Shown one piece after another: positions 1 to 11,273 of a stretch of 64,000 nt of DNA. The notes beneath the pieces were generated by a model that saw nothing but the letters and a program-made list of their open reading frames with translations, was not told where the DNA came from and made no database searches. Position 1 is the first letter of the stretch, and the number at the start of each line of letters is the position of its first letter. This stretch comes from Paracentrotus lividus (lineage: Eukaryota; Echinodermata; Echinoidea; Camarodonta; Echinidae). The position numbers and the translations under genes were made by a program. Where the stretch lies: positions 5,528,918-5,592,917 of the forward strand of contig CALNVZ010003426.1 in assembly GCA_940671915.1 (NCBI GenBank), read 5' to 3'.

Positions 1-404
1 AAATGTCCTTCCATACCTCCTTGTTTTTCATTTTATTTATCTATTATTTTTTCTTTTTATATAAACCTGTTTTTTCCATACTAAACTGTACTGAATTATC
101 GATTGTCGTACAAAAATGCAGTTACCAAGAATACAGAAACCGTCAGTAGTGTGTTAGTAAACCTGCTTGGACAATCCACATTAAAAACTAAAGCAGACCC
201 GTTGTCTTTTTTAAAGAATTTTTTAATTTTTTCATTGTCACGATGTACACATCTACTGAAGATAAACCTTTTCGCCTTTCTATTTATTTTTTAAAATTTC
301 ATGTCATTTTTTTGTTTTGTTTATTTTTTCTTTTTTGTTTGTTTGTTTTTTGGTTTGTTTTCATTTATCATATATCTGTTTTTTTTTTATTGAAATTAAC
401 ATGC
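1..404. other. Unassigned T-rich sequence
   Basis: Strongly T-rich on the plus strand with several poly-T runs. Short reading frames here are rich in Phe, Leu and Ile because of the base composition. No repeat family or gene signal was recognised. Confidence 0.6.
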
Positions 405-545
405 GGTATTTTAGTGTTGGCATCACATGATTTGGGAATCAAAGGTCATTGGTTCAATCCCCGGTAACGACACAAATTTCCTTGGATAAAACAATGCATG
501 CTTCACCTTTCCAAGGGGTGTTAAATGGGTGCCTGGTAGGATTTA
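405..545 (+). mobile_element. tRNA-derived SINE, decayed copy
   Basis: A polymerase III B-box-like motif, GGTTCAATCCC, lies at 451-461, preceded by a degenerate tRNA-like head (about 410-450). It is followed by the body seen in many marine-invertebrate SINEs: TTTCCTTGGATAAA at 477-490 and TTAAATGGGTGCCTGGTAGG at 521-540. The usual body reads close to TTCCTTGGGCAAGGCAC, so this copy is mutated. The A box is poorly preserved and no target-site duplication was found. It is a retroposed fossil, not a tRNA gene, because the acceptor stem and anticodon arm cannot be folded convincingly. Confidence 0.72.
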
Positions 546-2413
546 TTCATTGAAAAGTAGACAGGAACTGAATCTAGTGACAGGAGTAATAATGTTTTCA
601 AAAACTTTTTGGATCTTTTACGTCTTTCATATAATTTTAGATTTTTTTTTTCGTCATGTAATGCTTTTCTGGAATATGGGAGAACAACACTTTTCAGTTA
701 TTCTTTTCTACATGGTGTCAGCAATACACTAAAATATAATTACATATCAAAATCACTCACTCATTTTGTTACTGAAATAGCATTATTGCCAGAAGAAACT
801 ATATTGAAGGAAACTGAAATGCTTTAATGTTCTCCATTACAAATTGTATGGTAATGTCCATTTTCATTGACTGTTACATGTGATTATGTTAAAGCAGTTC
901 CATTTGGTTGCCATTCGTGGTAAATGGGAAAATGATCTTTTGTAAGAAAGAAGATCGCTTTAAAATTCGTCTTTTATCTATTTTAGGATGACTGTAAAGG
1001 ATCAAACTCAGTTCAAGGAACCCTATTTGTTATTTTAATGTCTACTTGAATAAAATTTAAATGCCATCCATTTAGAAACAGGAAGTAGATGTTACGCGGC
1101 TCACTGCAACTCTACTTCATAAAGCCATACATGAGATCATGACATTTAGGCTTTGCAATATTAACCGAAAAATATCATCGAAAGAATATATCCCGACAAT
1201 ATCTATCGCACATTCAATAAACATGGTGCAATCTGCATAAAACTAGTCATCTGTGTTTTGTGCAATTGTGCTAAATTTGGTGAACATATGGCTTTGATTC
1301 TAAACTCAGCCGTACAGCCAAATCTCAGGGTTAATCTTTTGAATACCAGCTTTGTCATGAAGCAAGCGGAAATCTCCTCAGAAAAAGCTCTACCCACGCG
1401 TAGCTTACATGGAAGTTTTCTAATGTTGGCATATTTTTTTTGAACAGACAGTAAGAGTAATATTGAAAATTTAACGTTATGACTCACATTTGATATGAAC
1501 CCTGATGCATTCAGCAAGCACCTCTATAGAAAAGCTGCCTATGATGGTCACTGTAAAACTGATGGCCAGCCTAGACCCTCATTTAAAAGAATAAAATGAA
1601 AATAAAATAAGTCTTACTTAGTATGTTTCGTGAAACTACTATGGACAACAATGAGTTAATGTCTAGAAAATGTCTCGGAAGTGTATAAAACATGTATGGG
1701 TTATTCAAGAATCCCTACAAAACGACGACAGAAATGTTAGGCTTCATCGAGACATATCATTAGGATTTCCAAGAGCATATTTCTGAATTTCATAATCATA
1801 ATCCTTTATTTCCGATACTAAAATCTCAAATACAGAACAAGTTCACTACGAAAATTATTTGTTGGGGATTCTAAAAATATGACAAATACTTTGAATTTGA
1901 ATTTTGATGATGATTTTGATGATGATCTGTAATAAATCATTAATAAATAAAACCATGTTAAAATTAATGCAGAAATTGAGGGTTTTCTTAGTCAATCGTA
2001 GCTGAAAATGAAATGAGTTTTTTAAATTTACTTTTTTGTTTAAAATATATCATCTTTTAATAAATATATTAATATAGAAGATTGCATACATCACGTACAC
2101 TGTATACTGTTAATCGGATCTTGGTCCCACGTAAATTAAGATCACATGATGCAATAACTAGGTCACATTAATGTCTTATCATAAATATGCTAGTAATTTT
2201 TTTTTTTATCCTGCTGTGATAAAAGGAAGCAAGTGACATTGGATCTTGTTGGGGAATAAATGGGGATGCACCTTAAAAGGAAGAAGAAGAAGAAAACAAA
2301 ATAGGTGACAACAGAATATGAGTGTGGCTCTTAGAGCCACCCCAAAAAGCTAATCAATAATGAATGCCTGCGAATGTTTCACATTTCCCAAATATACCAA
2401 GTATTTTCATTTA
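546..2413. other. Unassigned AT-rich sequence
   Basis: No gene or recognisable repeat. A minus-strand open frame at 1203-1517 (104 codons) has no motif that I recognise. A short GAT-rich patch lies near 1905-1930, and a small perfect palindrome (GTGGCTCT/AGAGCCAC) near 2323-2339. Confidence 0.5.
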
Positions 2414-2598
2414 GGGGCAGTCACATGTACACAACGCAAGACCAGCGCATTGAAGTTTATGAAAATTGCCGACAACGCGCACACAGAGCGTATACATAGA
2501 CGCCGCATTAATATACGCAACGAATGCGCTCGATGAATGAGTAACGCACACCCAGTGCACAATGCGCGTTGGCCATGCGTCGTACATGTGCATGCGCC
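2414..2598. mobile_element. Short MITE with about 39-bp TIRs
   Basis: The left arm starts GGGGCAGTCACATGTAC and ends in GCGCATTG near 2452. The reverse complement of the right arm starts GGCGCATGCACATGTAC and ends in GCGCATTG. The arms align over about 39 bp with a few mismatches and small gaps. The interior is richer in CpG than its surroundings and has a smaller internal inverted repeat (GCGTATA/TATACGC). There is no coding capacity. I could not define a target duplication, so the superfamily is open. Confidence 0.6.
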
Positions 2599-3812
2599 AT
2601 TATTATTAGCATTTTTGTATCAAGAAAGTCTGAATATCGTTTTGTTTTGTTTTATTTTATTTTATGTTGATCCCTGCTTGCATTTCGACTTTACTGCAAA
2701 CGGAATACCCCTTTTCGGATGATATGACGACTAATACATCTGCTGTATCCACGATGTTCCTTTCCCAGCACGCACGTGGTAATTGATTTGTTTCTAATTC
2801 ACACCTTGGAGGAAATACACCCTTTTCTTCTTTCAATCATCCAACCCTCGAGTGAGAGGAAACTTTATTTATCAGTCGCGTATGAAAGTCATTCTTGCAT
2901 AATCAAATGACATCCCATTGTGATAATTGATTTAATGACTTTTGACAATTATTTCCTAACCTTACTTCGGGCAATCCTTACCAATGCACATTTCAAGGAA
3001 TGACGTTGCCATGGCAATAATTACCAATACCTAGGTTGAACGTGTTGAATCTAGATCAATGTTTTGCTAATAGTCGTTTATACAGTGGCATTGTGATTTG
3101 AGTCACGTGACTTGGGCTTATGTCTTCATGTATTTAAAAAAATGGGATCAGATTAAATATTTTCTTGAAAAATTAATACAATAATACCGTCATTTAAAAA
3201 CTCAAGGGCTGATGTATGGTAGCTCGAAAAGCGACTGCAACTTAGGTGCTATTTTAGTATTTAAAGGCTTTGAAAATCTTGAATTATTTCCATCGATGAC
3301 GTGATTTTATAGTAATTTCTTAACACTGATAATTTGGATATTTCTGTAAAAAGATCATATTGAAGTTATTGTGCAACCTTCAAACGTTATAGCACAGCTG
3401 AAACTTAAACCAAGAGAGGCAATAATGCTGCAATGATGAAATTGCATCCTTTTTCTTTTTTCAAAGAGTTAAGATAAGCAAAGACGGTTAAGGTTATTGA
3501 AGGAAATTGATTGCAAAACACATGACGTCAAAATAACTTCAAAAATTCAGAAACGTAGATCAAGAACAACGGCGGAATAAATCACGAGTACTTAGCATAA
3601 TTTGAAGATCGCGTTACCGTGTTATGACATTCGAAGCCCGTCGTCTCGAATTTAATTTTAGCGGTTAAATGTTGAAATGTTTATTTACGAGTCGGTTGTT
3701 CGAAGTAGAAAAAAAAAAAAAACCTTGCAAAACCATTTGCTTTTCTCCCCAATTTTTCATTTTGCGATGCGGTTTTTCATTTCTGATACGCGATATTCTC
3801 AGAACGGCTACC
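2599..3812. other. Unassigned AT-rich sequence
   Basis: Nothing recognisable beyond short homopolymer runs. Overlapping reading frames at 3669-3929 run through poly-A tracts and are composition artefacts. Confidence 0.5.
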
Positions 3813-3862
3813 TATACAGTCTGTGTCAAAAAAAAAAAAAAAAAATGGTACAGTCGGGAAAA

Positions 3863-3874
3863 AAAATCATTTAG
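3863..3874. repeat. Target-site duplication, left copy
   Basis: AAAATCATTTAG occurs here and again at 4290-4301, exactly bracketing the LINE fragment inside the mariner-like MITE. Confidence 0.8.
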
Positions 3875-4289
3875 GTCTTCTTCTTCTTCTCGAGTCCTTT
3901 CTCTCAATTTTTGTTTATTTGTGAATTAGAATGTGATTCAAACTCTGCCCATTAGATACTGAACGCAGGCGATCCCATTAGGCGAAAGGGTAGTAAGATC
4001 AGCTGGGGAACAGGGGGAAGGTAGAAGAGGGCATTGTAGGAGGTGACTCATGGTCTCCTCCTCTCCGCATTCGCAAACTGGCTGTCCTTCAGTGTTGATG
4101 CCCCATTTGACCATTAGAGCCTTGCAACGGCCAACTCCAGCTCGCAAGCGGTTTAAACACAGCCAGAAAGGCCAAGGTTCACGGAATCCTGGTGGGAGGG
4201 ACTCTTTTGGACTGGTGTTGACACTGTGTGGTGCAGACGCAAGGCGGGTTGACCAAAGGTCTAGCCTACGGTTGTGGGGGCTTAGGTGT
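3875..4289 (-). mobile_element. 5'-truncated non-LTR retrotransposon (LINE) insertion
   Basis: A 415-bp insertion bounded by the 12-bp direct repeat AAAATCATTTAG (3863-3874 and 4290-4301). It lies on the minus strand. Its 3' end, at the low-coordinate side, is a (GAA)n run at about 3876-3890, a microsatellite tail of the kind some LINE clades carry. The 5' end is cut off within the last part of the ORF2-type polyprotein. The intact copy of the host MITE at 38938-39345 lacks this block, which confirms it as an insertion. Confidence 0.82.
3938..4289 (-). pseudogene. LINE reverse transcriptase C-terminal remnant
   Basis: The open frame is 119 codons counted from an ATG at 4297, but only the part below 4289 is retroelement; the first few residues come from the flanking target site. 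The conserved core is the C-terminal region after the reverse transcriptase of jockey-type LINEs: an Asn-Arg-Leu-Arg stretch (NRLRAGVGRCKA), then KWGINTEG, then a Cys-Cys-His-Cys knuckle (CECGEEETMSHLLQCPLL, with C-x-C-x8-H-x4-C spacing). The catalytic reverse transcriptase and endonuclease domains are missing, so it is a dead 5'-truncated copy. The uninterrupted frame and exact target duplication suggest a fairly young insertion. Clade is uncertain (jockey, I or related). Confidence 0.8.
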
Positions 4290-4301
4290 AAAATCATTTA
4301 G
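4290..4301. repeat. Target-site duplication, right copy
   Basis: AAAATCATTTAG, identical to 3863-3874, flanks the truncated 5' end of the LINE. Confidence 0.8.
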
Positions 4302-4723
4302 CTGTAAAATCTTTTCATATAATGTGTGTTTGTGGTGTCAAATTAAAACTAAAATATCCTGTTGATGCGCTTTGTCCTGTATAATTTGCTCTCGTAAAAC
4401 AAAAGTTATGCTAAGTTTTGTGCGACGAGGAACAAATCGAAATTACGTACGTCTATTGTTCTGGAGCGCCGAATTCACGGTCATTATGCGAAATCATACA
4501 CAAAGGCATGGGACGGCTTGCGAAAAATTGATTTTTCCTGATTGTAGAAAATTAGTCATATCTATAAAACAAAAATACTGCACCTAATGTGATGAAAAAA
4601 ATGGCAGAAGAAAGTGTGATTTTCCTGCTTTATGAAAATACCAAACAATACCAGGTTGTAATTAATCTTCATACTATAAAAAATGTTTCCAACTCTACCA
4701 TTTTATTTGACACAGACTGTATA

Positions 4724-5250
4724 GCTAATGCATTTGATGTATTCGCACAAAAGAAGAAAAATGTTATTGGTATTCGGAGAAGGACTGAAGAAAGAGGGAG
4801 GAAATATGAATCCTTAAAGAAATAAATGAAAGAGGGTATAAGAAAATGATATGCGATATGCATTTGCCGGGCAGTGTTTAATGAAATTACATGACCCAAT
4901 ATCAGTCTAAAGTGTTTGGAAGATAACTATGAGAAGAAAACACTTACCAAAACACATCCGCGTTTTACATTTTAACACAACATTCATTCCATATTCTAAC
5001 ATGATGAGGTTTTTAAAACAAATAAACCTAACAGAAAAAGATGAGAGATTGATGAGAAAATCTATGATTTCATGATTCAAATTCATGTCTTTAAGTCAAT
5101 GCAAAATTTGTTATTTGTTACAAAATAATCAATTGAAATAAAAAAGGACGAAAAATAAATAAAATAAACAATATATGCCTTTTTAAAACGTATAAGGTGT
5201 TCAAATCCATTATTGAATAACATCCTTTACATATAACTATTGGAAAATAT
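4724..5250. other. Unassigned AT-rich sequence
   Basis: Purine-rich around 4750-4840. No recognisable gene or repeat; it leads into the LINE remnant at 5277. Confidence 0.5.
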
Positions 5251-5276
5251 AATGTTCATCTTTGCAACGATAAAAC

Positions 5277-5381
5277 GTCAAACTTTGGAACTCTCTACAT
5301 ATCCAACGTCGAAATATGAACAACAACGACACCTTCAAATCTGAACTCAAAACCTGTATTTCCCGGCAATTTTGTGAATAA
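5277..5381 (+). pseudogene. LINE (L2/CR1-like) ORF2 C-terminal remnant
   Basis: Reading from 5277 gives 34 codons and a TAA stop at 5379-5381. The peptide begins VKLWNSLHIQRR and ends with TFKSELKTCISRQFCE. This matches the terminal signature of L2/CR1/Rex-type reverse transcriptases, roughly KLWNSLP, then IR, then FK..LKT.LF, just before the stop. Stops and shifts appear immediately upstream, so only the tail survives. This LINE belongs to a different group from the jockey-like one at 3938. Confidence 0.72.
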
Positions 5382-5480
5382 TGTACATACTTGCGGACCT
5401 AGGCACCTTTTAATGTTTTAGCAGATAAATGGCGCTTTGAAAATGCTGTTCATCATCATCACATTATATAGAACCGAAAT
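5382..5480 (+). mobile_element. LINE 3' untranslated tail
   Basis: Follows the stop codon of the LINE remnant. It contains AATGGCGCTTTGAAAATGC (near 5428-5446) and then a CAT-rich end (TTCATCATCATCACATTATA), a typical terminal segment for L2/CR1-like elements with triplet tails. Confidence 0.6.
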
Positions 5481-5481
5481 A

Positions 5482-6365
5482 AAAGGTGCAATAAAGTACA
5501 GATTTGCACCTAAAAAGTCCGGGAAAATGTCATGCAAAAACCCACACCTTTAAAAACAATGTAAAAGGTGCAAAGTGAGATATTCGAAGCTTTTAAACAT
5601 TATTCGGTGAATGTCTTCAGATGAGACTGCGATTTAGTATTTAGTGAGCTACAGGATTCAGTAAAGCATATTCAGGACCGCCTAAAATTTTCATGTTGTT
5701 ATTGCACATTTACGCATTTTTTGTGTTTTTTTATTGCTTAGGGAATATAACAAGTGTCCATTTTAGCTAGAGCACCATTGCATCTGACAAAAAAACCATA
5801 GAGCCAATAAAAAGTATATATAGGGTAGGTGTGTGTTATGTGGGGCAAATTAATTCTTTCCGTAAAACGTTTTTTTTTTTCAGGATCATGGTAACCCGGA
5901 AACGAAGATCTCCATTAATAAATGAATATATTGTGATATCGGTTGCTTTGAACATCCAAAAACCGATCTGTTTTAATAACTTGGGAGATTCCCATCAAAG
6001 TATAAATCGCTATGAGGTAATAGACAATTTCCATGTAATCTATACTCTTTTTTAAATCTTTCTTTCCATCTATATACCTCTTTGTCTTAACATCATAGAG
6101 TTTCACGTATTGGCATGTGAATCAAACAAAAAACAAAATGTAGTAATGTCTTTGTCTTACATAATACGAATAGAGAGAGAGAGTGAGATTTGTGTATAAT
6201 TGCAATGAATCTCTACTTAACATTTTAACAATATCCAGAGTAATATGAGGGAAAATAAATCTTTAAACAGTGGGATGTGTCAATCAAACGTCGACATAAA
6301 ATAGTACAGATAACTACATAATTATACTTTGAATAAATTGGGTTGATTTTTTTAATGGCCGTATT
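5482..6365. other. Unassigned AT-rich sequence
   Basis: Contains a short region near 5482-5575 where AAAGGTGC and its complement GCACCT alternate, allowing small hairpins. Otherwise nothing recognisable. A GA run lies near 6171-6184. Confidence 0.5.
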
Positions 6366-6384
6366 GTGTGTGTGTGTGTGTGTG
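6366..6384. repeat. (TG)n microsatellite abutting a gap
   Basis: A pure TG run directly adjoins the unsequenced block, so the repeat probably caused the assembly break. Confidence 0.9.
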
Positions 6385-6834
6385 NNNNNNNNNNNNNNNN
6401 NNNNNNNNNNNNNNNNNNNNNNNNNNNNNNNNNNNNNNNNNNNNNNNNNNNNNNNNNNNNNNNNNNNNNNNNNNNNNNNNNNNNNNNNNNNNNNNNNNNN
6501 NNNNNNNNNNNNNNNNNNNNNNNNNNNNNNNNNNNNNNNNNNNNNNNNNNNNNNNNNNNNNNNNNNNNNNNNNNNNNNNNNNNNNNNNNNNNNNNNNNNN
6601 NNNNNNNNNNNNNNNNNNNNNNNNNNNNNNNNNNNNNNNNNNNNNNNNNNNNNNNNNNNNNNNNNNNNNNNNNNNNNNNNNNNNNNNNNNNNNNNNNNNN
6701 NNNNNNNNNNNNNNNNNNNNNNNNNNNNNNNNNNNNNNNNNNNNNNNNNNNNNNNNNNNNNNNNNNNNNNNNNNNNNNNNNNNNNNNNNNNNNNNNNNNN
6801 NNNNNNNNNNNNNNNNNNNNNNNNNNNNNNNNNN
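6385..6834. other. Assembly gap, 450 N
   Basis: An unbroken run of N. Open frames spanning it are meaningless. Confidence 0.99.
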
Positions 6835-7330
6835 AAGAGAGAAATTTAGTGGGAATGGCGTAATTCTTCATGGTAAAACACTAGTATTGTACAATTTTTT
6901 TCTCTTTCCTCCTATTGTTTTAATTTCACAAGCTTTCTGCATTATATTTAAAATATAACACTGTGTTTCCGACCATTTTTATATATTCTAAAATGGAAAA
7001 TCTTTTTTTTTCTTTCCCAAGGAGCAGTACATGACCATAACTCGGCCATTTCTGAAACGAAAGGAAAGACAAAGAACAAAGGGGGAAAACTACCCCCCCC
7101 CAAAAAAAAGAAAAATTAAATTTTAGACTTGGCTTATTAGTGAAAAAAAATCATCAACTGTTTAATATATTTACATATTTCCCCTAATTTTAAAGAATTT
7201 TTAAAGATAAAATAAAATAATTGCCATTTCTCAAGGAAACATGTCATCAAAAGATCCTTAACCCAATTGTATTTGTACGTTTTATCATTTAATTAAATTA
7301 AAATTCCATTCATTGTTTATTGTTACAAAC
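6835..7330. other. Unassigned AT-rich sequence
   Basis: Purine-rich just after the gap; a C run followed by an A run lies near 7092-7110. No gene or family recognised. Confidence 0.5.
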
Positions 7331-7331
7331 A

Positions 7332-7332
7332 A

Positions 7333-7363
<31 letters not shown>

Positions 7364-7442
7364 CACAACACACACATATATATGTATATATAATAATATA
7401 TATATATAATATATATATAAGTAATATATATAATATATATAT
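7332..7442. repeat. Compound (CA)n-(TA)n microsatellite
   Basis: A CA tract (about 7332-7376) passes into an imperfect TA tract to about 7442. Confidence 0.92.
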
Positions 7443-8176
7443 TATTCATATCAATTTATCGTGACAAAATTAATAAATTAATCACTGCATACTGATGGAT
7501 CCACGAAGAGGTTCAATGGGAATAGTACGTCGATGCGTGTGTGTACTGTTGAACTTCAAAAAGATCGACCTTTTCATTAAGCTGTTATAACTTGTATATG
7601 GCTTGCCATACTCTCCATCTTAAACGAATTTTACTGCTGTCGATCACTCTCATTGATCTGATCCACTAATTCTATAATATCGATTCATGCCGCAGGTGTA
7701 GGAAGCGATTTTAAGGTACGTTCGCATTTACAGCTTTTGTAATCAGGTGACAATTACAGAATGTACAACAGACGTGTGCTGTGTCTTATTGGAAGCTGCC
7801 AGCAATAGTGCAATAGGTTCTTGCTGTATTTGTGAGGTAGTGTGAATGTGATGTACGGTTAGATACATTCAATTGAAATGTATTTCATTTGGAAAAGGGC
7901 AAAACAGCAAGACTTCAAGATGAATCAAAGATAGGGATGGGATGGCCTGACGATCTTCAAAGGGGAGTACGGAAAAGAGGAATGTTTTATCTCTTCTGTT
8001 GTATAATTACCCTTCGGGAATTCGATAGATATTTCCATTCAGAAAGGACCAAACGCGAAACCAATTTTGGAGCATATTCCTTGGCACGACAATCGAGGCA
8101 GAAGGACGGATTGAATGACATCATTATCATCGTCACCTAATATTTGTCTCAGAAAAGACGTGTATAGTAAGACTAT
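7443..8176. other. Unassigned sequence
   Basis: Includes a plus-strand open frame of 83 codons at 7889-8140 with no recognised domain and no splice or initiation context. It is probably a chance frame. Confidence 0.45.
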
Positions 8177-8440
8177 AGCCAGAAAAACACAATCACATTA
8201 TGTTTGCACTGTGGAAACACTGTGAACATGGGCCAAATCCACACAGTCGACTCTGTGAACACAGTGTCCGAGTCCTTCACAAAGTGACGACTCTGTGGAT
8301 TTGGCCCATTTTCACCATGTTCATATATACTCGGTACCGGAAAAACTACAACCCAGTGTGACCATACTGTGTTACAGTGTGTTCATATTATATTCACACT
8401 GTGGGACACTGTGTTTGTTTTGTTTTTTTCTTCGGCAGGG
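8177..8440. mobile_element. CACAGTGTG-rich MITE, copy 1
   Basis: Dense ACACTGTG/CACAGTGT motifs. The right end read on the minus strand (CTGCCGAAGAA, then ACACAGTGTCCCACAGTGTG) matches the left end of the element at 29141 (CTGCTGGAAAGAACACAGTG, then TCCCACAGTGTG), so the two are family members. Inside is a strong inverted repeat: 8224-8251 (ATGGGCCAAATCCAC core) pairs with 8288-8322. The left terminus is degenerate, so the start is approximate. Confidence 0.65.
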
Positions 8441-10433
8441 CTGCCTTGATCTGAGCACGTTAATATTAAATTGTTTTAGGAAAAGATTATTTTGGAGCTG
8501 CACGTGTACAATGTGGTCGAGTAGTATATGAGACATGGACGTTCTCTGTCTTTATTCAATTCCGGGCAACATATAACATTATTTTTTTATTTTTCACTTT
8601 AAAATAACCTTTTTTTCGTATCACACGAACTTTACTGGATTATATAATGTGAATGGGTGGTTATATAACAATACACCATATACGGTTAAAACCAAATCTG
8701 GGAAATGAAATTAAGATTTGCCCCATCTGTTAGATTCGACATGAAACAAATTACGATGATAATCAGCTTGGTTACATAACATGTCTAACACCATAACTAT
8801 GGGCAGCGTGGGTAATATAAGATTTTTCCCCCCTATTTATAAGTCATCCTTACCCTTTAGCATCCTCCTCCTCAGAAAATGATGAAATTTATCATAAATA
8901 TACACAAATTAATGAATAGAGGAATGTATGAATCTAATAGGCAATAGTTATGAACAGGTACACGGCAAAATCGGTTTATTCCACAGTATATTGATTTTTT
9001 TCTCTCTTTGCTTTAACATCCATCAACTAAACCATATCCCTTGTTTACAGAGATCAGAAATAATTTTAACACACTTTAAATGTATCCATTAAAGGTTTTT
9101 AATTCTTTAACCTACTTCATTTGAACATGTTGTCGTTTAACCTAATTGTATTATGTATCAAATAACGTTTCCTGTTTTAATGTACATTTGAATCGTAATA
9201 AGGGCAAATTAAATAGAAATTAAAGAAACTTATTTTAAAGATACTTAAAACAAATATAACATGTTTAACAACATAACCATAAACGAAAAAAAAAACAACA
9301 ACAAAAAACACACAAAACAAAAACAATACAAACGATATATACATGTATATAAATATACATACATATGCAAAAGGGCTTCCTATTTTCCTATACAGCGTTA
9401 ATAACATTTGAATTGTATATTAAAGATTCACGTCATAGAAGAGACGGAAGTTTGTACACGGTGGAAACTACGCAGCATCTTCCAAGCATGAATATTAAAG
9501 AAAAATATTAGTTGCCACGTCATAAATACACAAGATTATAATAGCTTGCATTACGTAATTGATAACCAATTGTTGCATTGCACGCACACTGTCAAAAATT
9601 GATTACCGTCTGCGTGTGTATTATAAATTAATTTCAATCGTAAAGGCTCTCGCACTTTTATTGAATGGCTCTTATTTGATTTACGTTAACAGCATAACAA
9701 CTCTTTGTAACTTGCACAAATTATGCTACTTACATCAATTAGACTTACTCTTCTCAAATTTAAAGCTCTTGATGAAAGCCTTTTGTTATATCTTACATCT
9801 TGATATATTGTTCAAGAAATACCAATAATGAAATATGCAAACATCTATCTGAAAATTCAACCGAATAACGAGAAAACTTTTTTGTGCCTTTTCCATACGC
9901 GATAAACATGAATCATTGGACAGCAGTCTTGTGTATTATGACAAGATTATGTTAAGTGCTATTATATTATGTTTTGTGATTAAATTATCAGTAAATTAGA
10001 AATATAGCGGAGTGATTTTTTTTTTTCATTTTATGATTCAAATAAAATTTTGAACATGATTCTTGTAAGACATTTAAACGTATGTTTTAACATTAGTTGG
10101 AATACAAATGATATATAATGATAATTAAATTCACGATAATATCTTCTCTTAATCATGTATTTGAACTTAAAAAATATCCTTCCTTACTTACAGGTAGTGA
10201 TAATAATTGTTGTCAATAATTGTTACGGAATGAAACGTCCCCAAGATATTTTGAATTTTGTACAGCAACCAACGTTCTCCTCTTGCATAGAATAATAAAC
10301 AATTTCCCACCTGACAATCGTCCGGTGAATTTTATAACCATACACACGTATTATAGTGTACGTTAATGAGCCAATATCGAAGTAAATGTACTTGATTCTA
10401 AAGATTTGAAGAAAGAGTGAAACCGACATGGGC
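8441..10433. other. Unassigned AT-rich sequence
   Basis: No gene. Open frames at 9177-9407 and 9559-9828 are low-complexity or hydrophobic by composition. No recognisable transposon ends. Confidence 0.5.
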
Positions 10434-10605
10434 TGTGTTTCACCCAGCTGTTCGAAAGTTACGACTGACTTTACGAGCGGCTGGTGATCACTTATTGTGC
10501 TTGTTATTAAGCATTGTAATTAGTATAGTACCAAGAACATGTTCCAGTCGTTCGTAAAGACACTAAGTAATTCTAGAAGTCTTAAAGCGACTTGGTGAAA
10601 TCTAA
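10434..10605. mobile_element. Degenerate palindromic MITE
   Basis: The left outer end GTGTTTCACCCAGCTGTTCG is mirrored by a right end whose complement contains ATTTCACCAAGTCGC. The inner arms match better: ACTTTACGAGCGGCTGG (about 10471-10487) against CCAGTCGTTCGTAAAGACAC (about 10542-10561). The arrangement resembles a foldback family with GTTTCA termini and a CGACTGGTGATC core that I associate with marine invertebrates. Decayed, no coding. Confidence 0.5.
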
Positions 10606-11150
10606 AATATGAAGGATTTAACAAAGGAAATGGAATACGAACTTAGATCTTGATGAATCCCATTCTCTGTGATTATTTTATTTTTCTGACTCTAGAGATC
10701 TTAGAAAGCTGTTTATAGATCCAATCCTTCGTTATCATGTCCAGGATCGTGGAGAGTGAAATCCTGACCGATGTTTGCACTGTCAATGTAACATTTCCAT
10801 TGAGTCGATACGCCTCTTACCCGTATATTTACACGCCCTGGAGAGTCACTTGTCTACCCAGCGACGCGGGAAGATGGGACCCGAGGTTCGGGTATAAGTA
10901 TATTTTCTCGGCAGCGGGAATGTATGTTTAAATTGAAAAGAGACCATTTTCAGAAAAAAAGGGGATTTTGTCTTGTCATGTTTTATTCATTCTCGGATGA
11001 CTGGTGAGTTGCCATAAAATCTTGCATAATGAGCTAGTGATGACCAATCTTAGATCTGTAAAGAAAATTGATTCAGCCCTTTTTCAGTCTTCATTCGATA
11101 TCCATGCAGGCTGCCAAATATATACGCTCCGATTCCATACAATGATAGTA

Positions 11151-11151
<1 letters not shown>
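10606..11151. other. Unassigned sequence
   Basis: Somewhat higher GC at 10790-10920 with several CpGs; a 64-codon frame at 10737-10931 has no recognised domain. Confidence 0.45.
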
Positions 11152-11188
<37 letters not shown>

Positions 11189-11230
11189 TTGTGAGAGAGA
11201 GAGTGGGTGTGTTTGTGTGCGAGAGAGAAG

Positions 11231-11264
<34 letters not shown>

Positions 11265-11273
11265 CGTGTGTTT
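11152..11273. repeat. Compound (GT)n-(GA)n-(GT)n microsatellite
   Basis: Two long GT tracts are separated by a GAGA-rich segment (about 11188-11233). The His-Thr or Cys-Val open frames here are repeat translations. Confidence 0.93.

Larger units (their letters stand above)
3815..4721. mobile_element. Tc1/mariner-like MITE interrupted by a LINE insertion
   Basis: The termini are inverted copies: left TACAGTCTGTGTCAAAA (3815 onward), right TTTGACACAGACTGTA (ending 4721). If the element proper starts at CAGT (3817-4719), it is flanked by TA on both sides, as expected for Tc1/mariner. A second, uninterrupted copy in inverted orientation lies at 38938-39345. Shared internal landmarks include GATGCGCTTTG, CTATTGTTCTGGAGCGC and GATTTTCCTGCTTTAT. 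No transposase is encoded. Relative to the intact copy, this one is split by a retroelement at about 3875-4289. Confidence 0.82.

Noticed and set aside
405..480. tRNA gene suggested by GGTTCAATCCC
   Set aside because: No cloverleaf or anticodon arm; the downstream body is that of a SINE.
6314..6958. Open frames of 165-196 codons
   Set aside because: Almost entirely N from the assembly gap.
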